From positions 1-59,902 of IMG/VR virus record IMGVR_UViG_3300025323_000513: DNA of 59,902 nt; one strand, written 5' to 3'. Every line of letters begins with the position of its first letter. The first letter of the stretch is position 1. This document shows positions 1 through 8,479 of this stretch, one piece after another. Made by a program: the position numbers and the translations under genes. The notes beneath the pieces are model-generated. The model worked only from the letters and a program-made list of their open reading frames with translations, had not been told where the DNA came from and searched no databases. This DNA is from a virus.

Positions 1-180
1 TTATTTCCCTGCAAAAGGCTGGCTGTTATCGCCCTTATTCGCAAAGTAGAACGAGAAAGCCATTGAAGCAAGGATCATGAAGTCCTTAGCTTCTACCCTT
101 CCGTAGAACATACCAACAATGACGGCGACCGCCATGAGGATGAAGACAATTTTTGATGCTGATGAATATATACTTTTCAT
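1..180 (-). CDS. Small holin-like membrane protein, 59 aa
   Basis: A complete 59-codon gene running from ATG at 180 to TAA at 1-3. The product has two hydrophobic stretches (about residues 10-23 and 33-44) split by a short charged turn, and a hydrophilic tail ending FAGK. It is the last gene of the element-1 lysis block. A clear homologue lies at 35088-35267 beside the other endolysin, with the same length, the same VFILMAVAVI membrane core and the same FAGK end. Size, two membrane segments and linkage to an amidase suggest a holin or a holin-associated protein of the cell membrane. No family was recognised, so the role is inferred. Confidence 0.72.
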   Translation of the reverse strand: MKSIYSSASKIVFILMAVAVIVGMFYGRVEAKDFMILASMAFSFYFANKGDNSQPFAGK

Positions 181-209
181 AATTTTCTGTAATTACTGTA
201 ATTAATTTA

Positions 210-290
210 TTAATGTGCCTGCTCGATGTACCCGAGGTAGACGAGCAGAGCTACTGCTATCGCAATCAATATGTGATATCGACATTTCAT
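210..290 (-). CDS. 26-aa membrane peptide overlapping the endolysin stop
   Basis: The start codon overlaps the endolysin stop (ATGA), so it is probably translated by coupling. It encodes 26 residues: a short basic N-terminus, one hydrophobic helix (ILIAIAVALLVYLGY) and an acidic end finishing in AH. The same arrangement, length and ATGA overlap occur in the second phage at 35302-35382, with a different sequence but the same ILIAIA core and AH end. Conservation in two phages argues that it is a real gene, perhaps a holin modulator or spanin-like peptide. Confidence 0.62.
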   Translation of the reverse strand: MKCRYHILIAIAVALLVYLGYIEQAH

Positions 291-898
291 AATTGATTGA
301 GAAGGCTGATAATTTGTGACTTGATCGCATCCTTCCCTGCCAACGTTTGCGATCCAAGAAGTCGAGCAAGAAGATTTGTGCGCACGATCTCTGGCTTCTC
401 TTTGTAGTCGGCAATATCTCCGTGAATGATGATATTCTTTTCATCGAGAACGAATGAGATATCAAGATTTCCGGCAAACGACTTTACAAGATCAGTAAGG
501 GCTTGGTACTGCCACTCCGTAATATTGTTTTCATTAGGTTCGACCATGCCGTCTTGATCCACGTCGTATCCTGCTGCAAGTTCAATACCGATTGTGTACT
601 GATTTGGGTTTACCCAAGACCCATCAAGATTTTTGAGCATAATTCTTTTTGCTCGAGCATTCGGGTTACTGATTATCCCCGCATGCCATGCAATGTCACC
701 AACCTTCACTAGCTGCACGATTTCACCCTGCTCCCGACCAATAACGAAGTGAGCTGATGTTCTATTTGGTCTGTTTGCGTTACAGAGCCACTCTACCGCT
801 CCCCTGTATGCACCTAGAGTAAGATGCAGGACAACTGCAATCTTTCTCTGAGTGCCTGGCGGTGTGTAATTCAATGTCTGCTGAAATGGTATGTTCAT
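287..898 (-). CDS. Endolysin: N-acetylmuramoyl-L-alanine amidase
   Basis: A 203-aa amidase_2/PGRP-type enzyme that should cut the MurNAc-L-alanine bond of peptidoglycan at the end of the lytic cycle. Visible features are H25 in VVLHLTLG, the AHFVIG segment (49-54), WHAG (71-74), GIE (104-106) and IIIHGD with H159. The usual K-T-D-P segment after the second histidine reads K-E-K-P, so the third zinc ligand is not obvious. Residues 112-123 match an EF-hand loop (D112, D114, D116, G117, E123), suggesting calcium binding. No signal peptide is seen, so export would depend on a holin. It is close to the second phage's amidase at 35379-35984. Confidence 0.9.
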   Translation of the reverse strand: MNIPFQQTLNYTPPGTQRKIAVVLHLTLGAYRGAVEWLCNANRPNRTSAHFVIGREQGEIVQLVKVGDIAWHAGIISNPNARAKRIMLKNLDGSWVNPNQYTIGIELAAGYDVDQDGMVEPNENNITEWQYQALTDLVKSFAGNLDISFVLDEKNIIIHGDIADYKEKPEIVRTNLLARLLGSQTLAGKDAIKSQIISLLNQL

Positions 899-905
899 AT
901 ATTTT

Positions 906-1094
906 TTATTTAATCATTAAGTTAATAATTCCGGTGATTAATCCGGCAACCGATGCCGTAGCCACAATCCAGAAAAACTTCATGAGCCATTGCTGGTTTG
1001 TTTTTACGACTGCCATATCCTCTTGAATATGGCTCAAGTGGTTTTCCTTGATTTCCCTGATATCTGCTTCAATTTTTCCTATTCTTCTTTCCAT
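906..1094 (-). CDS. XhlA-like small coiled-coil/membrane protein
   Basis: A 62-aa protein. The first 35 residues are charged and heptad-like (coiled coil). The last 22 form one membrane helix (WIVATASVAGLITGIINLMI). This layout is typical of haemolysin XhlA-type proteins that sit upstream of phage endolysins. It lies 7 bp upstream of the amidase start in the same transcription direction. The likely role is anchoring or helping the lysis apparatus. The second phage has a protein of inverted layout (helix first, coil second) in the same slot at 35988-36269. Confidence 0.68.
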   Translation of the reverse strand: MERRIGKIEADIREIKENHLSHIQEDMAVVKTNQQWLMKFFWIVATASVAGLITGIINLMIK

Positions 1095-1103
1095 ATATTT
1101 TGT

Positions 1104-1940
1104 TTAAATTCTCACCAAGAAATTCACCACTAAATATGGAGGTATGTTGTTGTGGGCTGTATCACTTCCAGCTGATGAGGTATTGCGACTGTTAGTTGGA
1201 GTATTACTTGCTCCTGGTGAGTTCGACCAGACAGGAGTACCGCCATCTGTGGCAGTTGGATTATATGTATGCGTATGTGCTGCCAATTCTGCTGTAGTAA
1301 GTACGTGAGTTTTTTCTCCCACATAGGTATTTGGCGTGTTGAGCGTATCGAAGTTTGCATCAGTTACGTCAAAGCCGAACACCGACTTCCCTTTAAAGTT
1401 TGGAAGATTGAAAGTTGTCGACCCGTCACCCACACCAGAGTTGAATACTCGCCATGTGTGAGTGCCAGATTGAGATCCTGAGGTGTTGACTGCACTGCCA
1501 CCTCGAGTTGTTGAAACTCTAAAGTCATTTGCACTTAAGCCCGCCGAGATAACATAATAATCCGTTCCTATAGCAAGACCTGTTGGAAGTGATCCTGTTG
1601 TCGTTAGTCGTATTTTATCGCCCGCAACCAAACTATGAGCTGTTGATGTAAAGACCGCAGGTGATGCAATAGTTACCGTGAAGGTAGCGGAGGGACAGAG
1701 TGCGTCAAAGAGTGTTGCATATGTAGTCCTTGATACGGCTTGTCCATCACAGAGAAGCCAACCCGCAGGAATACTTCGTCTCATGGTGGGGACGATTATT
1801 CCTGTAAGTGTGAGACCGAGAAAACTATTATGAAGAAGTCCATTTGCATCGAGCTTCGGTACTTTCCCCACATCTCCACTTCCAGCTGATGAAGCTACGA
1901 AGTCTGATGCTAACGCTGTTTGTCCTTGTGTAATTGCCAT
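1104..1940 (-). CDS. Tail fibre with phage tail collar domain
   Basis: A 278-aa receptor-binding or tail-tip protein. The central segment after residue about 48 (TMRRSIPAGWLLCDGQAVSR) is the hallmark of the phage tail-collar domain, and the C-terminus ends NIPPYLVVNFLVRI as in many collar proteins. A Gly/Ser/Thr-rich region (about 85-165) is inserted between them and gives a variable beta-rich section. It is the last structural gene before the lysis cassette, as expected for a distal tail protein. Receptor unknown. Confidence 0.82.
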   Translation of the reverse strand: MAITQGQTALASDFVASSAGSGDVGKVPKLDANGLLHNSFLGLTLTGIIVPTMRRSIPAGWLLCDGQAVSRTTYATLFDALCPSATFTVTIASPAVFTSTAHSLVAGDKIRLTTTGSLPTGLAIGTDYYVISAGLSANDFRVSTTRGGSAVNTSGSQSGTHTWRVFNSGVGDGSTTFNLPNFKGKSVFGFDVTDANFDTLNTPNTYVGEKTHVLTTAELAAHTHTYNPTATDGGTPVWSNSPGASNTPTNSRNTSSAGSDTAHNNIPPYLVVNFLVRI

Positions 1941-1943
1941 AAA

Positions 1944-2429
1944 TTAATTTAAAGTTATTTGTAACTCAATCGTCGTGTCCTCTCCTGTGCCTTTGGTATA
2001 TGCCACTCCGAACAGGGCGCGATTGAAAATCTTCCCTGTACTCACCGAGGCAGTACCATCGACAAAAGATCCAAATTCGTTATACGTTCCGTTCGTAAGC
2101 ACCGCATCGGAGAAGAAAAATTGAAGAGTTGCTACTGCACCCGACACGGATCCGATAGCAACAGCCGCTCGAGCAATTGGAGTTTGAAGTGTAGTGTCGC
2201 TCGTTGCAGGTGAATTAGTGCCAGTGCCCATGTCCGCATGAGTGAGGTTTAAACTGTACGTATTAATGCTTGCAAGCCTCTGAAGGACAAGTGTTCGTCC
2301 AGTGTTCGTGCCAAGCATGACTAGATTCGAATACCAGTCGCTAACCCTAAGAACCTCTCCAGTTCCCGCCTTAGTGGTGATGATTCGTATTTTGCCTTGA
2401 GGCTTTATATTTTCATTGAATGTATTCAT
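1944..2429 (-). CDS. Tail-associated protein, unknown family
   Basis: An internal ATG at 2429 is preferred to one at 2480, because the longer form would run into the upstream gene that ends at 2440. The product is about 161 aa and begins MNTFNENIKPQG. It is rich in Thr, Ser, Gly and beta-branched residues with no membrane segment, which fits a beta-sheet virion protein. Its place between the tail hub gene and the collar fibre gene suggests a baseplate or fibre-attachment protein. No family was recognised. Confidence 0.6.
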   Translation of the reverse strand: MNTFNENIKPQGKIRIITTKAGTGEVLRVSDWYSNLVMLGTNTGRTLVLQRLASINTYSLNLTHADMGTGTNSPATSDTTLQTPIARAAVAIGSVSGAVATLQFFFSDAVLTNGTYNEFGSFVDGTASVSTGKIFNRALFGVAYTKGTGEDTTIELQITLN

Positions 2430-2439
2430 ATATTTGTTA

Positions 2440-3852
2440 TTAACCCCATGTACCAAGGTCCCATTTAAGAGCATTGGCATCCTCGCCCCACTTGTAGGGA
2501 CCTAATGTTTTGGTAGCTGTTATGGCATCACTCGAGGTCATCGATTCAGCAAAAACTTCCAAGCGCTGCAAGACTTCATTTATTGCAATAGAGATATTCT
2601 TTTTATCTTTACTTAGGAGTTCCACCATGATGTCAGTAAAAGAAACCTGACCAGATGCAATGAGATACACGCTGTATTCCATTGAGTTTCCGTCTCTCAC
2701 TTTTCCAGTGATCTTGTTTATTTTGAATGTCTTATCGACACTTCGGAGTGCGCTCGAGACTCGAATTTGTTGACCTACTTTGAGTCCAATTTGTACTGTT
2801 TTAAATGAAGCCTCATAGACACTCTCGGAATATTTCTTAAGCTCAGTCTGTGCGCGAGTCTGAGCTTCATTGATAGAGGTGATACTTTTATCAATAACGG
2901 CCGCCTGATATTCGCCGTAGGTTGCGATGGATATCTGATCACGGACTTGTGCGATGATTGGAATATATGCATCACCAAAGATTTTAATGGTGTGTCCATT
3001 AATAGGTGCGGTGGTATATTTGATAAATTTTTCATTGAAGTTATAGAGCACATCAACAGATAGAGGATCAGATTGCTGGTCAGTACCGACAGTGTTTACC
3101 GTGGAATTATCTTTGACCGTGATGTTGTCGTATTTATATGAAAGAGGAAAAACTTTCTGCGTGCCATCGGCAACGAAAATGTCCTGCGCACTCCCTTCAG
3201 CAATTGTCTTTTTATACTCACCTCCCCGCACAAACACAGAGTTTTTGATCTGTGTAATCGTCTTATTAATTTCTAATGAATCCCACTTATACTTGTCATT
3301 GGTATCAGTAATCTCAAATGGAGCTGAAAGATTTTCACTATCGAAAAAATGAATGTCTTTGTCGGGGTCAACATACCAATCCCAGCCGACCTGATCGGCA
3401 AGCTGAGTGAGGCATCGTGTTACCTGCTCGTAATTAAATTTTATTGACCCTACAGTTGGAGTAGAAGTAGAAACATTTGAGGTAGTGAAGCCGGAAGTGT
3501 AAGTTGAAATGAGATCGAGGACAATAGAACGGGCTGTGACGGAAGTATAGCTTCGGACTACTACCTTTCTGTCTAGATATTGAGAATAGTCTTTACATCG
3601 GATCTCGTAGGCAATGAGAAGTCCACCCTTTACGATTTCATTTCGTTCGGTAATCACTCCACCGAAAATCTTTACCCCACCTTCCTCGAGTGTGACATCA
3701 TCATTTACGCTTGGAATGGTTTTTGCCGGAGTTTTAATGATCTGAAACTCGAGACGGTCAACTTCCTTTGAAAGCACTTCAGTAATGACAAGAGTGTCCC
3801 ACTTAACGTAGCTTGTGCGATCAACGGTATTTATTTTAAGTACGAGTGACAT
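2440..3852 (-). CDS. Tail hub / baseplate protein
   Basis: A 470-aa protein following the tape measure gene. The N-terminal 100 residues contain alternating beta-strands with FGGVITE and KDYSQYLDRKVV segments typical of siphovirus and myovirus hub proteins (gp27/gpD-like). The middle (about 130-180) holds the FNYEQVTRCLTQLADQVGWDWYV segment common in these proteins. It should cap the tail tube tip and contact the tape measure. Gene order (tape measure, hub, fibre) supports this, although no peptidase motif is seen. Confidence 0.7.
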   Translation of the reverse strand: MSLVLKINTVDRTSYVKWDTLVITEVLSKEVDRLEFQIIKTPAKTIPSVNDDVTLEEGGVKIFGGVITERNEIVKGGLLIAYEIRCKDYSQYLDRKVVVRSYTSVTARSIVLDLISTYTSGFTTSNVSTSTPTVGSIKFNYEQVTRCLTQLADQVGWDWYVDPDKDIHFFDSENLSAPFEITDTNDKYKWDSLEINKTITQIKNSVFVRGGEYKKTIAEGSAQDIFVADGTQKVFPLSYKYDNITVKDNSTVNTVGTDQQSDPLSVDVLYNFNEKFIKYTTAPINGHTIKIFGDAYIPIIAQVRDQISIATYGEYQAAVIDKSITSINEAQTRAQTELKKYSESVYEASFKTVQIGLKVGQQIRVSSALRSVDKTFKINKITGKVRDGNSMEYSVYLIASGQVSFTDIMVELLSKDKKNISIAINEVLQRLEVFAESMTSSDAITATKTLGPYKWGEDANALKWDLGTWG

Positions 3853-3857
3853 ATTTT

Positions 3858-5213
3858 TTATGCTCTTATGCCTCCCAGGTTGATCTGGTTTTTAATAATG
3901 CGGGCTAGCTCATTGCCGAATTCCTCAGCTACTTCCGTTGTTGTGTAAAAATGACCGTTGAGGTTCACGGTTAAGCCTCCACCTTGACCGAGCTTGCTTA
4001 AAGGAATGATGGCTTCGGGACCAGCTTCACCAACGAGGCCAAGAGTGGGACCGGTAACAATGCCTCCATCAGCAAACTTCGATACAACACTTTTTACGGC
4101 ATTCACCGCCCCCTTTATGGGAGCACTTACGGCTGAGACCACAGAGTTGTAGGCGCTCTGAATAGAAGCTATGGCCCCTTTGATCTTCTCTATGCCTGCA
4201 TTGAAGAGGTCGACGATACCACCCCAGATTGTGGTAAAGAGATCTTTTATGCCATTCCATGCGTCGATGAATACTGCCTTGATGTTTTCCCATTGTGTTT
4301 TCCAGAGGGTGTAGAAGAAGATGATGACCGCGCCTATGGCTGCGATTGCCGCGATGATGAGACCCAAGGGACCCAAGAATGCTAAAGCAGCGGCGGCAGT
4401 TACAATAAATCCAGCCAGAAGGAGTCCTGTAAGGAGACTTCCCACAACGATTAAGAGAGTTTGACTATTCTCAAGAAACTTATTGATCCCGCCTTGGGCA
4501 TGGATCCAGTTCTGAATTCCTTTGGTAACCATTTCGATTGCAGGTGCAAAGAGACTTCCCAATGACTCAGCTCCCTCAGTCCCTAGTTGCTTTGTAATAT
4601 CAAGCTGACCTTTGAGTGTTTCAGAATACGCCGCAGCCTGACCATGAACAGTCTTCATGATGGCTGCAAGAATCGTCTCCTTTGAGGCGTGATCATCCAC
4701 TTCAATACCGAATTGCTTCAAAAGACGAGCATTTCCCTGAAAGGCAAGAATCAGAGCCTGGGTTGATTCCTCAAGTCCGATACCTTTGTAACGTGCCAGA
4801 TCCATAGCTGCCGTGAATGCCTGAAATGCAAAGGGACCGTCATTCGTTGCCTGAAGAAGTCGTGCAATTGAGAGGGCAGCTTCTTCATTATCAAAACCAA
4901 ACTTACTTAAGGCTTCATCCGCAACAGCAAGTATCTGTTCTCGAAGAGCTTGAAGATTTGGAGGTAGAGTTTTAAGAATTGCATCAAAACGAGTCATCTG
5001 CACTTCAGCTTCAGCAAAGGCACCAATGGCACTTTTCAAGATTGCACCTGCACCGATGGTTTGAAGCACACCAGCCAAAGCACCAACTTTGTCACCGGCA
5101 AAGCCAGACTGCCCGCCAAGGTCTGACAGGCTGTTACTCATACTTCGGATTGCAGTACTTGCTTCATCCCGAAGTTGAACCAATATTTGTAGTTTGCTTA
5201 TTGACTCTGCCAT
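3858..5213 (-). CDS. Tail tape measure protein
   Basis: A 451-aa protein with a helical Ala/Gln-rich N-terminal half, a strongly hydrophobic central block (about residues 255-310), repeated amphipathic WxxIxxxF segments, and the common tape-measure C-terminal signature FADGGIVTGPTLGLVGEAGPE. It sets tail length and is thought to be ejected during DNA entry. 451 aa is short for this family, so the tail should be short for a siphovirus. The start overlaps the end of the frameshifted tail chaperone extension by 16 nt, the classic arrangement. Confidence 0.88.
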   Translation of the reverse strand: MAESISKLQILVQLRDEASTAIRSMSNSLSDLGGQSGFAGDKVGALAGVLQTIGAGAILKSAIGAFAEAEVQMTRFDAILKTLPPNLQALREQILAVADEALSKFGFDNEEAALSIARLLQATNDGPFAFQAFTAAMDLARYKGIGLEESTQALILAFQGNARLLKQFGIEVDDHASKETILAAIMKTVHGQAAAYSETLKGQLDITKQLGTEGAESLGSLFAPAIEMVTKGIQNWIHAQGGINKFLENSQTLLIVVGSLLTGLLLAGFIVTAAAALAFLGPLGLIIAAIAAIGAVIIFFYTLWKTQWENIKAVFIDAWNGIKDLFTTIWGGIVDLFNAGIEKIKGAIASIQSAYNSVVSAVSAPIKGAVNAVKSVVSKFADGGIVTGPTLGLVGEAGPEAIIPLSKLGQGGGLTVNLNGHFYTTTEVAEEFGNELARIIKNQINLGGIRA

Positions 5214-5748
5214 GATGATTTATTCTTTTTCTTTATCTCTGCACTTTCCGCCTTCAACATTTCGATTATCGTGTCTATGAAGGTCGTGGGCTGACTTTGG
5301 TATTCCTCAAACGTCCACTTCATCTCCCTGCAAATCATTGCCGCTACCATTTCATCTGTGAGAGAGGCTTTGAGCCCTGCGAAGTACCTCTCCCACGAAT
5401 ACCCTACTTCGCCGACTGAAAATTTCCCTTTGTGACTTTGTTCAATTCCACAACCACGAAGTCGTACTCGGAAGGCGATGCTTGCTCGAGCCTGTCAGAA
5501 ATATTCTCCGGATTGCCGTCATATGACACGATGAGCTGTTCAAAGGTTCGCTTCTCAGCCTTGAGCATGATCGAAGCGTCGACATCTTTCATGATGCTTT
5601 CACCCTCACTGGCGATGTCATTGGGATCAATCTTGATCCCTTCAAGAAAGGCACTCTTGATGGCATTCCTTTCCTTGGCATTCATGAAGGACTTGATAAC
5701 GAGGTCTTTTCCGAGTGGTGTTATGAGTTTTATTGTTTCTCTTTCCAT
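5198..5748 (-). CDS. Tail assembly chaperone, -1 frameshift (GT-type) product
   Basis: Two frames make this product. The zero frame (5404-5748, 114 aa) is the G-like protein ending GNFQSAK. At AAAGGGA (minus strand of 5425-5431) a -1 slip continues into an open frame (KGKFSVGEVGYSWERY...) that runs without stops to TAA at 5198-5200, giving about 183 aa. The extension lacks its own start and ends inside the tape measure start region. This is the conserved G/GT organisation of long-tailed phages, in which both forms chaperone the tape measure during tail assembly. No other gene accounts for 5214-5403. Confidence 0.85.
5404..5748 (-). CDS. Tail assembly chaperone, short (G-type) form
   Basis: A 114-aa product of normal termination at 5404. 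It begins MERETIKLITPLGKD, is acidic to neutral and helical, and lies directly between the major tail protein and the tape measure. The position, the size and the downstream open -1 frame identify it as the zero-frame tail assembly chaperone. Sequence similarity to named families is weak by eye, so the call rests mainly on organisation. Confidence 0.82.
   Translation of the reverse strand: MERETIKLITPLGKDLVIKSFMNAKERNAIKSAFLEGIKIDPNDIASEGESIMKDVDASIMLKAEKRTFEQLIVSYDGNPENISDRLEQASPSEYDFVVVELNKVTKGNFQSAK
5419..5431 (-). promoter_or_regulatory. Programmed -1 frameshift slippery site
   Basis: The minus strand reads AAAGGGAAATTTT. In the zero frame of the chaperone gene this gives A-AAG-GGA followed by A-AAT-TTT, two overlapping perfect X-XXY-YYZ heptamers. 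Slipping by -1 on either enters the long open extension frame. Lambda G/GT uses the related GGGAAAG. Confidence 0.85.
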
Positions 5749-5766
5749 AATGGTTAATTATTTTGA

Positions 5767-6756
5767 TTAATATGATGCCACTGCATTTGTTGCTAAGACT
5801 GAAATCATCAAGGTGTCACTTATACTGTAGTGAGCCTTGAATGAAAGTGTCTGACGGACTAGGTCATTGACCTTCACTGGCCGAGTGATTTCCTTGAAGA
5901 TCACTTTTGCAAGATCAATGCGGATCTGGGGATTCGCAGCACTTCCGATTGTGACATCGGTGTTCTTAAGATCGAGTCTCATTGCCTTTGCAGTTGTGGC
6001 AAGAGCTGCGGTCTTGTAGTCCGACTCGTTTTGCCAGAGAGCTTCGAGAGTTCCTTCAATTGAAAACTGCTTGTTGAGGAAATCCGATGGAGTTGAGCTT
6101 CCGAGAACGTCATCATCCTCAATATTCTGATCAATCTTTAGTGTGAGTGACTTGATGTTCATGGCTGAAGTGGCACCAAGACCGGCATATGTAGATGCGA
6201 GCTTGAAGGTGAGATGCTGTGGTAGGAATCTGTTCTCGGTTGTAGCTGAAGGAGTGAGTGTTGCGGTCGCTCCCTTCTTTGCTTTAAGTCCGAGAGTGTA
6301 ATCAAGAAACTTATTAAGTTCATAACTAATCTCAAGCGATGATACTGCTCCGTTTCCATGCTTGTAATCCTGTGCTCCGAGTGGATCATCAATGAAAAGC
6401 GAAAGTGCCTGGTGCTGAGAGCTTTGAGCTACCGTTATGGTGTGATCTTTAATCGTTGCATCGGAATCTGCATTATCTCCAGTTGAAAGCGAGCCAAGAA
6501 TAGAGTAGAGAATGAGAGGAAAATGCTTGTCAGCAATCGGGGCTTTGACCGTTCCTTCAGCCCATTCCTTTGCTTTGCTCTGCCCAACCGCATCCTCAAT
6601 TACTCCTCTCGACTGATCGTCGGTAACGAGTGAAAACTTTTCATTGATATCAAGTTCTGAAAATGGAATCCAGTAAGTAGCCGCAGACTCGGGCGTACCA
6701 CGTACCGTTTCCTTTGCAATTCCGAACTGTATTAATCTTCCTATTCCTTTTGACAT
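5767..6756 (-). CDS. Major tail tube protein
   Basis: A 329-aa protein placed just before the tail assembly chaperone in transcription order, as expected for a siphovirus major tail protein. The N-terminus (IQFGIAKETVRGTPESAATYWIPFSEL) resembles the start of phage tail tube proteins. The rest alternates beta-strands with SL-D-I-Q-type segments, including LTLKIDQNIEDDDVLGS. It would polymerise around the tape measure. It is longer than minimal tube proteins, so a decorative domain may be present. Confidence 0.8.
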   Translation of the reverse strand: MSKGIGRLIQFGIAKETVRGTPESAATYWIPFSELDINEKFSLVTDDQSRGVIEDAVGQSKAKEWAEGTVKAPIADKHFPLILYSILGSLSTGDNADSDATIKDHTITVAQSSQHQALSLFIDDPLGAQDYKHGNGAVSSLEISYELNKFLDYTLGLKAKKGATATLTPSATTENRFLPQHLTFKLASTYAGLGATSAMNIKSLTLKIDQNIEDDDVLGSSTPSDFLNKQFSIEGTLEALWQNESDYKTAALATTAKAMRLDLKNTDVTIGSAANPQIRIDLAKVIFKEITRPVKVNDLVRQTLSFKAHYSISDTLMISVLATNAVASY

Positions 6757-6766
6757 ATATTTTTAA

Positions 6767-6952
6767 TTAATTATTTTCTTTTAATGGCTCACCGACTTTT
6801 TTCCTCGACTGCTCCCACTGCCTCTCCGCTTCCTCCTGACTATCGGCTTGTATGGTCTGGGGAAGATATTCCTGACCTCCGGAGAAGAAGTATTCCTGCT
6901 TGTTTTTTACGTCTTCCTTCCCTATCATTTTGTTTTTATTATTTGTTTGCAT
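6767..6952 (-). CDS. Small hypothetical protein in tail block
   Basis: A 61-aa hydrophilic protein; M9 is an alternative start. It contains EYFFSGGQEYLPQTIQADSQEEAERQW, a short beta segment followed by a charged helix, resembling small modules seen next to tail genes. It lies between the tail terminator candidate and the major tail gene with short spacers. No function assigned. Confidence 0.5.
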   Translation of the reverse strand: MQTNNKNKMIGKEDVKNKQEYFFSGGQEYLPQTIQADSQEEAERQWEQSRKKVGEPLKENN

Positions 6953-6956
6953 ACAT

Positions 6957-7400
6957 TTAGAATGATAAATTTTTAATGGCCTTGGCTTTCACTGTGACTG
7001 TAAAGACCACAAAACTTCCATCCCCAGATGTGATGCTCTCCGGAGTGGAGGAAGATGGCTCAACACCGCCGTTTGCTGCGCCGCCGAGTGTCGGATCTTC
7101 ATCGAAGGCATTGATAATGGTTTCCATAAGCTCCTCGATGCCATTGGCGGAGGCTATATTTTCTCCCTTTTGGATGATTCCAATCGTGAAATTGTGAGTA
7201 CGAAGATTGTCACGGTTCGTCTCTGCTACGCCCTCAAGCGAAGGAGAGGCTAGTACAGCGGCAGGAAATGTTCCAATGTCCTTGTATGCAAATCCATCCT
7301 GCTTGAAGTCATCAACAATGACCTGACCGAGGGTTGCCGGTACGAGAGAATCAAGTTTTGCCTTCACTGCATTTTTAATTGTGGTTACTATTGCTGTCAT
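6957..7400 (-). CDS. Tail terminator / completion protein candidate
   Basis: A 147-aa protein with an N-terminal helix (TTIKNAVKAKLDSLV), a central beta region (FPAAVLASPSLEGV, FTIGIIQKGEN) and a C-terminal strand (SFVVFTVTVKAKAI). This layout and its place between the HK97 gp10-like gene and the tail tube gene fit the tail-completion (gpU-like) family. Its ATG overlaps the upstream gene's TGA (ATGA), so translation is likely coupled. Confidence 0.65.
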   Translation of the reverse strand: MTAIVTTIKNAVKAKLDSLVPATLGQVIVDDFKQDGFAYKDIGTFPAAVLASPSLEGVAETNRDNLRTHNFTIGIIQKGENIASANGIEELMETIINAFDEDPTLGGAANGGVEPSSSTPESITSGDGSFVVFTVTVKAKAIKNLSF

Positions 7401-7783
7401 AGTCGTGTTTGATTAGCTATCTGCCTGTTCACCATGTCCTGGGCTTCTCTAAATATTTTATTCACTTCTGGCTCCGCTTTTTTAATAATCTTGAGCATGA
7501 AGGGATTTGCTTTTATATATTTCGTACCGTCATGCACAAAGATTGCGTAGTGAGCGGTGGGATACCATGCTGCTTGAAGCCTCGCTGTTTTGTATCTGAA
7601 CGACTGCAAGAGATTTCCTGTTCTCCACGGGACCGGATTATCTTTCAAAGTATTTTTTGCAAAGATGGCACCGGTCGCCATGACCGCCTTCTGGAATATC
7701 GGCTCCGAAATCTTCGGATAATTCCTAAAAGCGAAGTTCAGCTCCTTAAGTCCTCGTATTTCAATTCTGAAATCTCCAGCCAT
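7397..7783 (-). CDS. HK97 gp10-like head-tail connector
   Basis: A 128-aa protein that begins with FRIEIRGLKELN and contains the PWRTGNLLQSFRYKT segment and YAIFVHDGTKYIKANPFM, all typical of HK97 gp10-family proteins. These act as head-tail joining or neck proteins. It lies directly after the gp6-like connector and overlaps the next gene by 4 nt. Confidence 0.85.
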   Translation of the reverse strand: MAGDFRIEIRGLKELNFAFRNYPKISEPIFQKAVMATGAIFAKNTLKDNPVPWRTGNLLQSFRYKTARLQAAWYPTAHYAIFVHDGTKYIKANPFMLKIIKKAEPEVNKIFREAQDMVNRQIANQTRL

Positions 7784-7787
7784 ATGT

Positions 7788-8411
7788 TTAGAAAAAATTA
7801 ACCCTCCTATATTTATTAATCGTCTCCGTATCTTCGGGATTCAGAAGATCTTTCCAGGTGATCGACCCACCGTTAAAGTCTTCTCTGGCTTTCCCTTCCG
7901 CTTCCCGTCTTTTAAAGAACTTTATGGCAAGCCTTTCTGCAAGATCGGTAAGGTCGGCAGGCAGGGTGTGAGTGGTCATGTCGCCGTAATTAGTGAAATT
8001 AATTTTGTATCCAGCGACATAGCTTGCACGGATACCATTTCCACCCTGCGTAAATGACCCATGAAGTTCGATGACTCCCGAGACTCCATCCTCCAGAAGT
8101 TCCCAATCGTCAACGACAAACTCCGTCCAGTTAGGATTGCTTTTTAGCCCCGCTCTGTATTGAAGTGAGGTGACCGAAGATACCGGAGACTGCTTAAGAT
8201 TGAGAAAATTATTTCCCTTCCCCTGAATCGAATACACTTCGTTGGTGTATGTAGTTTCCTCGAAGTGGCGATTGCATTTACCTTCGATAAAATCAGTCAC
8301 GCTGTTTATCAAATACAAAAGTATCGTGTCATGAGTGGACACGGTGATGGTGAGCCGAGTCTTTACTCGAGCTACGGTTGTAAGTGCATATGAAAGAAGT
8401 GATTCTGCCAT
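7788..8411 (-). CDS. Head-tail connector (gp6-like)
   Basis: A 207-aa protein with an N-terminal helical LTTVARVKTRLTI segment, LINSVTDFIEGKCNRHFEE, and then a beta region (SPVSSVTSLQYRAG). This is the layout of phage gp6-like head-tail connectors that dock on the portal ring after packaging. The position between capsid-related genes and gp10 fits. Confidence 0.78.
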   Translation of the reverse strand: MAESLLSYALTTVARVKTRLTITVSTHDTILLYLINSVTDFIEGKCNRHFEETTYTNEVYSIQGKGNNFLNLKQSPVSSVTSLQYRAGLKSNPNWTEFVVDDWELLEDGVSGVIELHGSFTQGGNGIRASYVAGYKINFTNYGDMTTHTLPADLTDLAERLAIKFFKRREAEGKAREDFNGGSITWKDLLNPEDTETINKYRRVNFF

Positions 8412-8419
8412 AAATATTC

Positions 8420-8462
8420 GGGTTTTAAATTCCCGCTTCTCTCCCTTGAATTCAAGGGAGAG
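8420..8462. repeat. Intergenic hairpins with a 24-bp perfect palindrome
   Basis: 8439-8462 is a perfect 24-bp palindrome built on CTCTCCCTTGAA and its complement. It is preceded at 8419-8435 by a shorter inverted repeat with CGGG/CCCG ends. No T-run follows on the minus strand, so it is more likely an mRNA-stability or processing hairpin or a protein site between head genes than an intrinsic terminator. Confidence 0.6.
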
Positions 8463-8479
8463 TGGCTGAGATTCAATGC

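Noticed and set aside
202-477. 91-codon minus-strand frame across the endolysin 3' end
   Set aside because: It overlaps the amidase in another frame and the conserved 26-aa peptide explains the downstream part.
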